In this document: positions 58,599 to 64,000 of the stretch, one piece after another
Numbering within the stretch: position 1 is the stretch's first letter
How the letters are laid out: each line of letters begins with the position of its first letter
NCBI RefSeq assembly: GCF_006717045.1
Contig: NZ_VFPH01000002.1
Span: 2,232,001 to 2,296,000, forward strand
Origin: Pseudonocardia cypriaca
GTDB taxonomy: Bacteria; Actinomycetota; Actinomycetes; Mycobacteriales; Pseudonocardiaceae
Length of the DNA stretch: 64,000 nucleotides
Reading direction: 5' to 3'
Position numbers and translations under genes: made by a program
Notes under the pieces: model-generated
Told to the model about the DNA's origin: nothing
The model's database searches: none
Seen by the model: the letters and a program-made list of their open reading frames with translations, nothing else

Positions 58599-58981
58599 TG
58601 GAGGTGCCGGGAATCGAACCCGGGTCCTCCGTTGCTTCGCGAGGGCTTCTCCGTGCGCAGTCCGCTGTGCCTCTACTCGGATCCACCGGTCACGCGGACG
58701 AGCCGGTGTGACGATCCCAGTCGCTGTTTGTTGTCCCCGTCCGCCCCGCGACCGGACGAACGGGTGAGTCCCCTAGCTGATGCCGGACCCCGGGTCGGGA
58801 ACGCACCCGGACCGACAGTCCCTCACTGGATCAGGCGGCGAGTGCGAACTCGGCCTGAGCCGGGACAGTGCGCGTATTAGCGGCACTTATTTTTTTGCGA
58901 CGGGTGGTTAACGAGATCATCGTCGCCTTCCTCGGCACGCTTCCCCTCGATCCGCATCCGGAGTCGAGACCGTTCACCCCC
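58599..58981 (-). ncRNA. ssrA: tmRNA
   Basis: About 383 bases. The 5' end GGGGGTG pairs with CACCTCC at the 3' end, and the T arm is GACCCGGGTTCGATTCCCGG. The tag reading frame at 58884-58831 most likely starts at GCC after TAAGT and gives AANTRTVPAQAEFALAA then stop; it is close to Streptomyces tags ending FALAA. CCA is not encoded (CCC follows the discriminator A). It rescues stalled ribosomes with SmpB, encoded 1.3 kb away. Confidence 0.93.
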
Positions 58982-59035
58982 TTCTACGCCCGGCTGTCGG
59001 GCGTCGTTGGAGTGTAACGCCCGGAGGCCGGTACT

Positions 59036-59380
59036 TCATCCCGGTTCCGGCGAGCCGCGTCGCCGCAGGAGCCGGCCGGCGCGGCCACCGCCCGGCTCGT
59101 GCCGGTCGTGGTCGCCGGTGCGCTGCATCGGGACCACCGGGTCGGATGATGCCGGGGTGACCGCGGGGAACCCTCCGCTGCAACTCGGCCCGTGCCATCC
59201 GCCGCCGGGCTGATCCGTCGCCAACGGCTGGTCGTCAGTGTGGGCGGGCTGGTCGGAGATCGCGGCTTCGATGCGCTCCTGCTCGCGCCGGTACCGCCTG
59301 CCCTGGCCGGTGAGGATCGCGACCACCGCGATCACGACCAGCACCCCCAACACGACGACGATTGTCGCTGCCACGCCCAT
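59036..59380 (-). CDS. Small single-span membrane protein
   Basis: 114 residues from ATG 59380: an N-terminal membrane segment (AATIVVVLGVLVVIAVVAIL), a basic stop-transfer (GQGRRYRREQERIEAA), then a polar low-complexity region with QPAHTDDQPLATDQPGGG. It is preceded by an excellent SigB/SigF-type promoter that would give a nearly leaderless mRNA. Function unknown. The C-terminal third is less certain. Confidence 0.55.
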   Translation of the reverse strand: MGVAATIVVVLGVLVVIAVVAILTGQGRRYRREQERIEAAISDQPAHTDDQPLATDQPGGGWHGPSCSGGFPAVTPASSDPVVPMQRTGDHDRHEPGGGRAGRLLRRRGSPEPG

Positions 59381-59388
59381 CTCGGGGT

Positions 59389-59414
59389 GTACCCGCTGTA
59401 CGGGATCGACAACC
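59389..59414 (-). promoter_or_regulatory. Strong SigB/SigF-type promoter candidate
   Basis: On the minus strand GGTT, a 16-base spacer and GGGTAC fill the 41-base gap before the small membrane protein at 59380. Start of transcription is predicted within about 5 bases of its ATG. Confidence 0.5.
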
Positions 59415-59421
59415 GGGCTGG

Positions 59422-60327
59422 TCAGAGGCCCAGCAAGCGCGCAGGGGCCGTGTGGAGCACCGAGCGGAGGAACGGAGCGCCGAGGCGCGGCTCGGCTGCC
59501 GCCCAGTCCGCGACGGCCCGCACCTGCTCGGCGTACGGGTAGGGGATGTTGGGGAAGTCCGACCCGAAGACCACCCGATCGGCGACGTCGGCGAGCCGGG
59601 CGGGCCAGTCGGCGGGCAGCGGCGCGAACCGGCCGCTGAAGGCCGTGCCGACCATCGTGGTGTCGATGTGCACGCCCTCGTAGCGGTGCACGAGATCGAG
59701 CGCCGCGGCGAAGTCGGGCATCCCGGCGTGCGCGAGCACGGCGCGCAGCCGGGGGTGCTCGGCGAGGACCTCGCCGAAGACGTCGAGCCCGGTGTGGGTG
59801 CCCGGGATCGGCCCGTGCCCGCAGTGCACGACGACGGGCAGGCCGGCGTCGGCGAGGAGCCCCCATGCCGGGCGCAGCAACGGGTCGCGCGGGTCGAACG
59901 CACCGACCTGGACGTGCACCTTCACGACCCGGGCGCCCGCCTCGACGGCGGCGCCGAGGTAGTCGGCGACGTCCGGCTCGGGGTACAGGGTGGCGGTGGG
60001 AACGGCGTCCGGGTTCGCGGAGGCGAACTGCGTGACCCACTCGGTGAGCCAGCGCGCCATGCCCGGCTTGTGCGGGTACACGAGCGGCGCGTACGTCCGC
60101 ACCCCGAGCTCGCGCAGCGTGGCGACGCGCTCCGGCTCGGAGGTGCGGTACTGGATCGGCCACGGGGTGCCGTAGTGGGTCGACGCGTTGTCGAAGTACG
60201 CCCAGACCTTGCTCAGCATGCGCTCCGGCAGGAAGTGCACGTGGACGTCGACGATGCCGGGCACGCCGAGGTCGGCGAGGAACCGCGGGACGTCGTCGTC
60301 CGACTCCGGTGCGACCGGAACCGTCAC
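59422..60327 (-). CDS. Amidohydrolase-2 family metal-dependent hydrolase
   Basis: 301 residues from GTG 60327, which overlaps the smpB stop (GTGA). TIM-barrel hydrolase: metal His pair in IVDVHVHFLPERM, VVKVHVQVGAF, LPVVVHCGHGPIPGTHTG, VLAHAGMPDF, and the Asp in VVFGSDFPNIPYPYAEQ. This family includes decarboxylases of the ACMSD kind and hydrolases; the reaction is not clear. It is translated together with SmpB. Confidence 0.88.
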   Translation of the reverse strand: MTVPVAPESDDDVPRFLADLGVPGIVDVHVHFLPERMLSKVWAYFDNASTHYGTPWPIQYRTSEPERVATLRELGVRTYAPLVYPHKPGMARWLTEWVTQFASANPDAVPTATLYPEPDVADYLGAAVEAGARVVKVHVQVGAFDPRDPLLRPAWGLLADAGLPVVVHCGHGPIPGTHTGLDVFGEVLAEHPRLRAVLAHAGMPDFAAALDLVHRYEGVHIDTTMVGTAFSGRFAPLPADWPARLADVADRVVFGSDFPNIPYPYAEQVRAVADWAAAEPRLGAPFLRSVLHTAPARLLGL

Positions 60328-60809
60328 CGCAGCTCCCGGGCCCGCCCCTTGACCGCGCGCCCGTAGGCCCGTTGGATCTCCCGGTCGGCGTCGCGCTTCG
60401 CGAGGTCGGCGCGCTTGTCGTAGTCGCGCTTGCCCCGGGCGAGCGCCAGCTCGAGCTTGACCTTGCCGTCGTTGAAGTACAGCGACATCGGCACGAGCGT
60501 GAGCCCGCCCTCGCGGATCTTGCCGATCAGCCGCTCGATCTCCCCGCGGTGCAGCAGGAGCTTGCGGGTGCGCCGCGGCTCGTGGTTGGTCCAGCTGCCC
60601 TGGGTGTACTCGGGGATGTGCAGGCCGCGCAGCCACACCTCGCCGTCGTCGATCGTGGCGAAGGAGTCGACGAGGGAGGCGCGGCCCATCCGCAGGCTCT
60701 TCACCTCGGTGCCCATCAGCGCGACGCCGGCCTCGTAGGTGTCGAGGATGGTGTAGTCGTGACGCGCCCTGCGGTTCTGCGCGATCACCTTGCGCCCCGT
60801 CTCCTTCAC
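60324..60809 (-). CDS. smpB: SsrA-binding protein SmpB
   Basis: 161 residues: VIAQNRRARHDYTILDTYEA, GVALMGTEVKSLRMGRASLV, WLRGLHIPEYTQGSWTNHEP, RRTRKLLLHRGEIERL, and the basic tail KRDYDKRADLAKRDADREIQ. Standard SmpB length and motifs. It brings tmRNA to stalled ribosomes. It belongs to the conserved prfB-ftsE-ftsX-smpB order; the tmRNA gene is close by. Confidence 0.98.
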   Translation of the reverse strand: MKETGRKVIAQNRRARHDYTILDTYEAGVALMGTEVKSLRMGRASLVDSFATIDDGEVWLRGLHIPEYTQGSWTNHEPRRTRKLLLHRGEIERLIGKIREGGLTLVPMSLYFNDGKVKLELALARGKRDYDKRADLAKRDADREIQRAYGRAVKGRARELR

Positions 60810-60849
60810 CGGTCCAGCCTACGCGGATGGACGGATCAAGGCCTCGGGG

Positions 60850-61752
60850 TTACAGCCGCACGTACATCCGCAGCGTCACGTAGCCGGTGACCGCCGCGAT
60901 CCCGCCGCCGATCATCACGAGGATCGGGGCGACCCAGATGATGTCGGCGAGCTCGACGGGCGGCACCACGCCGTTGGCGACGATGCCGGAGAGCAGCTCG
61001 TCGACGAACAGGAACTTCCCGGCCACCAGCCCGGCGACGGCGATCAGGGCGCCGACCACGCCCGTGACCACCGCCTCGATGAGGAACGGCAGCTGGGTGT
61101 ACCAGCGGGTTGCGCCGACGAGGCGCATCACGCCGACCTCGGTGCGGCGGGTGAACGCCGAGACCTGCACCGTGTTGGAGATCAGCAGCAGCGCCGCGAT
61201 CGCCTGCACGACCGCGAGCGCGAACGTCACGTCGCGGAAGCTGCCGATCATGTCGAACAGCTTGGCGACCACCTCGCGCTGGTCGATCACGTTGCGCACG
61301 CCGACCTGGCCCGTCATCGCCTGGCGGACGGCGTCGGCGCCGCCCGACTGGTCGGCCAGCCGCACCCGCAGCGTGGCGGGCAGGGACTGCGGGCGGGCGA
61401 CCTCGGCGAGGGCCTGCCCGGCGAAGAGCTCCTGGAAGTGCTCGTAGGCCTCCTGCTGGCTCTGGAACCGCACCGACTCCACCTGCGGCGAGCGCTCGAG
61501 GGTGTCGCGCAGCTCGCTGCAGATCGACTGGCTGCAGTCGAGGTCGGAGGTCGAGACGTCCGCGGTGAGGGTGACCTGCACCTCGAAGCGGTCGCTGTAG
61601 AGCTGCTCGGTGCGGTCGATCGTGCGCACGGCGAGCAGCCCGGTACCGACGAGGCCGAGCGAGATCGCGGTGGTGAGCACCATCGCGATCGTCATCGTGA
61701 CGTTGCGGCGCAGGCCGGTGAAGACCTCGCGGGCGACGAAATCGGCGCGCAT
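60850..61752 (-). CDS. ftsX: Cell division protein FtsX
   Basis: 300 residues with four membrane segments: MTIAMVLTTAISLGLVGTGL, VTFALAVVQAIAALLLISNT, FLIEAVVTGVVGALIAVAGL, WVAPILVMIGGGIAAVTGYV. A large extracellular loop follows the first. FTRRTEVGVMRLVGATRWYT is the FtsX cytosolic signature. With FtsE it controls peptidoglycan hydrolases (RipC-type) at division. The gene starts 3 bases after ftsE. Confidence 0.97.
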   Translation of the reverse strand: MRADFVAREVFTGLRRNVTMTIAMVLTTAISLGLVGTGLLAVRTIDRTEQLYSDRFEVQVTLTADVSTSDLDCSQSICSELRDTLERSPQVESVRFQSQQEAYEHFQELFAGQALAEVARPQSLPATLRVRLADQSGGADAVRQAMTGQVGVRNVIDQREVVAKLFDMIGSFRDVTFALAVVQAIAALLLISNTVQVSAFTRRTEVGVMRLVGATRWYTQLPFLIEAVVTGVVGALIAVAGLVAGKFLFVDELLSGIVANGVVPPVELADIIWVAPILVMIGGGIAAVTGYVTLRMYVRL

Positions 61753-61755
61753 CCG

Positions 61756-62445
61756 CTACCGCCCCACGCCGTAGACGCCGCGCGCGTCGTCGCGGACGAC
61801 GGTGCCGAGGTCGAGCTCGACGACGCGGCGGCGCATCGAGTCGACGATCGAGTGGTCGTGGGTGGCCATGAGCACGGTGGTGCCCGTCCGGTTGATCCGT
61901 TCCAGCAGCAGCATGATGTCCTGGCTGGTGTCCGGGTCGAGGTTCCCCGTGGGCTCGTCGGCGAGCAGCACCTGCGGCCGGTTGACGAACGCACGCGCGA
62001 TCGCGACGCGCTGCTGCTCACCGCCGGACAGCTCGTGCGGCATGCGGTCGGCCTTGCCGGTGAGCCCGACGAGGTCCAGCACCTCGGGCACGACCTTGCT
62101 CACGGTGTTGCGCGACTTGCCGATCACCTCGAGCGCGAAGGCGACGTTCTCGCCGACGGTCTTGTTCGGCAGCAGCCGGAAGTCCTGGAACACGCACCCG
62201 ATGCGCTGGCGCAGCTTGGGTACGCGGCGCCGCGGGATCTTCGCGACGTTCATGTCGGACACGAAGATGTCGCCCTTCGTGGGCACGTCCTCGCGCAGCA
62301 ACAGTCTCAGGAACGTCGACTTGCCCGAGCCGGACGGGCCGATGAGGAAGACGAACTCGCCCTTCTCCACCGACATCGACACCCGGTCGAGAGCCGGGCG
62401 CGTCGAGGTCTTGTACAGCTTGGTGACGCGTTCCAGGCGGATCAC
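61756..62445 (-). CDS. ftsE: Cell division ATP-binding protein FtsE
   Basis: 229 residues: Walker A LIGPSGSGKSTFLRLLL, Q-loop VFQDFRLLPNKTVGENVAFA, signature ELSGGEQQRVAIARAFVNRP, Walker B VLLADEPTGNLDPDTS, H-loop ATHDHSIVD. Standard FtsE start (MIRLERVTKLY). Works with FtsX. Confidence 0.98.
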   Translation of the reverse strand: MIRLERVTKLYKTSTRPALDRVSMSVEKGEFVFLIGPSGSGKSTFLRLLLREDVPTKGDIFVSDMNVAKIPRRRVPKLRQRIGCVFQDFRLLPNKTVGENVAFALEVIGKSRNTVSKVVPEVLDLVGLTGKADRMPHELSGGEQQRVAIARAFVNRPQVLLADEPTGNLDPDTSQDIMLLLERINRTGTTVLMATHDHSIVDSMRRRVVELDLGTVVRDDARGVYGVGR

Positions 62446-62503
62446 GACGCGGAAGGTTACTCGTGGGTCGGTCCCACCCCGGGAACCGACCCGCCCAGGC
62501 GGC

Positions 62504-63613
62504 CTAGGCGTCGGCGGTGGCCTGGCTGCGGCGCCAGCGGATGCCGGCCTCGATGAAGCCGTCGATGTCGCCGTCGAGCACGGCCGACGGGTTGCCGACC
62601 TCGTGCTCGGTGCGCAGGTCCTTGACCATCTGGTACGGGTGCAGCACGTAGGAGCGCATCTGGTTGCCCCAGGACGAGCCGGCGTCCTTGAGCTCGTTCA
62701 TCGCCGCCTTCTCCTCCTTGCGGCGGCGCTCCAGCAGACGCGACTGCAGCACGCGCATGGCGGCGGCCCGGTTCTGGATCTGCGACTTCTCGTTCTGGCA
62801 GGACACCACGATGCCGGTGGGCAGGTGGGTGATCCGCACGGCGGAGTCGGTGGTGTTGACGCTCTGCCCGCCGGGGCCCGACGAGCGGAACACGTCGATC
62901 CGGATCTCGTTCTCCGGGATGTCGACGTGGTCGGTGGTCTCGGTGACCGGCAGGACCTCGACGCCCGCGAACGACGTCTGCCGCCGGCCCTGGTTGTCGA
63001 ACGGCGAGATGCGCACGAGCCGGTGGGTGCCCTGCTCGACGGAGAGGGTGCCGTAGGCGAACGGCGCGTGCACCTGGAACGTGGCGGACCTGATCCCCGC
63101 CTCCTCTGCGTAGGAGGTGTCGAGGACGTCGACCGAGTAGTCGTGCCGCTCGGCCCAGCGCAGGTACATCCGCATGAGCATCTCGGCGAAGTCGGCGGCG
63201 TCCACCCCGCCCGCCTCGGAGCGGATCGTCACCAGCGCCTCGCGCGGGTCGTACTCGCCGGACAGCAGGGTGCGCACCTCGAGCGAGGCGATCTCCTCGC
63301 GCAGCTTGGCCCGCTCGGCGTCGGCGTCGGCGACGGCGGACTGGTCACCCTCGTCCTCGGCCAGCTCGTAGAGCACCGGCAGGTCCTCGAGGCGGCGCCG
63401 CAGGTCGTCGAGGCGGCGCAGCTCGCCCTGGGCGTGGGCGAGGCGGCTCGTGACGCGCTGGGCCTCCTCCGTGTTGTCCCAGAGGTCGGGCTGCCCGGCC
63501 TGGTCGGAGAGGTCGGCGATCTCGGCGCGCAGCGCGGGCAGGTCGGTGACCGCCTCGATGTTCTCCAGGGTGGCGGAGAGGTCCTTGAGGTCCGCAGCGA
63601 CGTCGGGGTTCAC
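62504..63613 (-). CDS. prfB: Peptide chain release factor 2
   Basis: 369 residues from GTG 63613 (GGAG upstream). The stop-codon reading motif SPF is in RISPFDNQGRRQTSFAGV, and the peptidyl hydrolysis motif GGQ is in SSGPGGQSVNTTDSAVRITH. N-terminal coiled coil (LDDLRRRLEDLPVLYELAED). It reads UGA/UAA. The whole gene is one frame, without the programmed frameshift found in E. coli. Confidence 0.98.
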   Translation of the reverse strand: MNPDVAADLKDLSATLENIEAVTDLPALRAEIADLSDQAGQPDLWDNTEEAQRVTSRLAHAQGELRRLDDLRRRLEDLPVLYELAEDEGDQSAVADADAERAKLREEIASLEVRTLLSGEYDPREALVTIRSEAGGVDAADFAEMLMRMYLRWAERHDYSVDVLDTSYAEEAGIRSATFQVHAPFAYGTLSVEQGTHRLVRISPFDNQGRRQTSFAGVEVLPVTETTDHVDIPENEIRIDVFRSSGPGGQSVNTTDSAVRITHLPTGIVVSCQNEKSQIQNRAAAMRVLQSRLLERRRKEEKAAMNELKDAGSSWGNQMRSYVLHPYQMVKDLRTEHEVGNPSAVLDGDIDGFIEAGIRWRRSQATADA

Positions 63614-63644
63614 AACGCTCCAGGTTACGCGCTACCCCGACCGA

Positions 63645-64000
63645 CTATTCGGGTATGGCGTCGAGGAGCTTCAGCACGGCGCGGACGTGGGCAACCGCGA
63701 AGTCGGCCGCTGCCTTGCGGTACGGGTCGCGCTCACCGCGTGCCGCCGCACGGGCGACCGCGAGCCGCTCGGTGTAGGCCTCCCGGCTGGCGCGTACGAG
63801 CTCGGCCCGCTGCTTCTGGCCGAGCGTGCGGGCGTGCAGCAGGCGCAGCACCAGCGGGCTGCGCAGGCTGTCGGCGCCCCGGCCGGCGGCGAGCCACGCC
63901 CGGAACGCCCGCTTGCCCTGGGCCGTGAGCACGTACTTCTGCGACGCCCGCGGCCCCTGCTCGCCCCGCTCGAGCAGCCCGGCCGCGGCGAGCGCCGGCA
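63645..64000 (-). CDS. PadR-family regulator (5' part outside window)
   Basis: The window edge cuts the N-terminal part. Visible: LLERGEQGPRASQKYVLTAQ (wing of PadR), GKRAFRAWLAAGRGADSLRS, PLVLRLLHARTLGQKQRAEL (start of the Vir_C C-terminal domain), and helical end AAADFAVAHVRAVLKLLDAI. It shares the minus strand with prfB. Target unknown. Confidence 0.8.
   Translation of the reverse strand, partial: PALAAAGLLERGEQGPRASQKYVLTAQGKRAFRAWLAAGRGADSLRSPLVLRLLHARTLGQKQRAELVRASREAYTERLAVARAAARGERDPYRKAAADFAVAHVRAVLKLLDAIPE

Noticed and set aside
62504..63613. Possible programmed frameshift in prfB.
   Set aside because: The gene is one continuous frame from GTG to stop, with no early in-frame TGA.

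Overview
The window is high-GC DNA with densely packed genes, GTG starts and GGAGG-type ribosome sites. ANTAR/STAS/anti-sigma genes, MarR/TetR/HxlR/ArsR regulators, a deazaflavin-dependent nitroreductase-type protein and a Streptomyces-like gas vesicle operon point to an actinomycete chromosome. Pseudonocardiaceae (for example Pseudonocardia) is my best guess, but I cannot prove it from sequence alone.

Layout. Positions 1-3000: a truncated SigB/SigF-like sigma gene, divergent from a GAF-ANTAR / STAS / GAF / GAF-ANTAR signalling cluster. Positions 3300-8720: a secreted or membrane-anchored acidic repeat protein, a SnoaL-like protein, a YihY/BrkB membrane protein, a PPK2 polyphosphate kinase, a SRPBCC protein and a GlsB/YeaQ stress membrane protein. 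Positions 8771-14039: a compact gas vesicle operon on the minus strand (unnamed gene, SRPBCC-acidic gene, then gvpA, F, G, O, J, L, S, K), whose reading frames nearly all overlap. It is followed upstream by a small membrane protein, a PadR regulator coupled to a ParA ATPase, and a very acidic protein (to 17303). Positions 17300-30460: mixed housekeeping and accessory genes (anti-sigma kinase, MarR plus ABC exporter, two-component system, TetR, DUF899, epoxide hydrolase, AraC, peptidoglycan amidase, animal-type heme peroxidase). Positions 30579-33695: a GntR - GH4 glycosidase - PfkB kinase operon under a 24-bp palindrome. Positions 33745-41572: several regulator/enzyme pairs with clear operators (ArsR/SRPBCC, HxlR/SDR) plus an MFS exporter, SDRs and SnoaL/ABM proteins.

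Positions 41748-48901 hold what I consider the most interesting metabolic unit. On the minus strand lie an APC-type permease with a glutamine-rich tail, a DMT-type transporter, a 96-residue winged-helix-like protein, a 36-residue membrane peptide, a DUF1989-GcvT protein that looks like trimethylamine N-oxide demethylase (Tdm), and a flavin monooxygenase that looks like trimethylamine monooxygenase (Tmm). Together these would take up methylated amine and convert trimethylamine to its N-oxide and then to dimethylamine plus a one-carbon unit on folate. Around 49000-49750 lie gene relics (a frameshifted TPR gene and a transposase N-terminal fragment).

Positions 49757-64000: App1-like phosphatase, DUF6461-like protein, tRNA-Ala(GGC), DsbA/MauE thiol pair, VIT1-like transporter, MFS exporter, a TetR/DUF308 pair with two operator sites, then a conserved block with tmRNA, amidohydrolase, smpB, ftsX, ftsE, prfB and a partial PadR gene. 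Several promoters scattered over the window share the pattern GNNT - 15/16 bp - GGGTAY. This suggests that the stress genes, the acidic gene near the gas vesicle operon and a few membrane proteins belong to a SigB/SigF-type regulon, possibly served by the sigma gene at the left edge.
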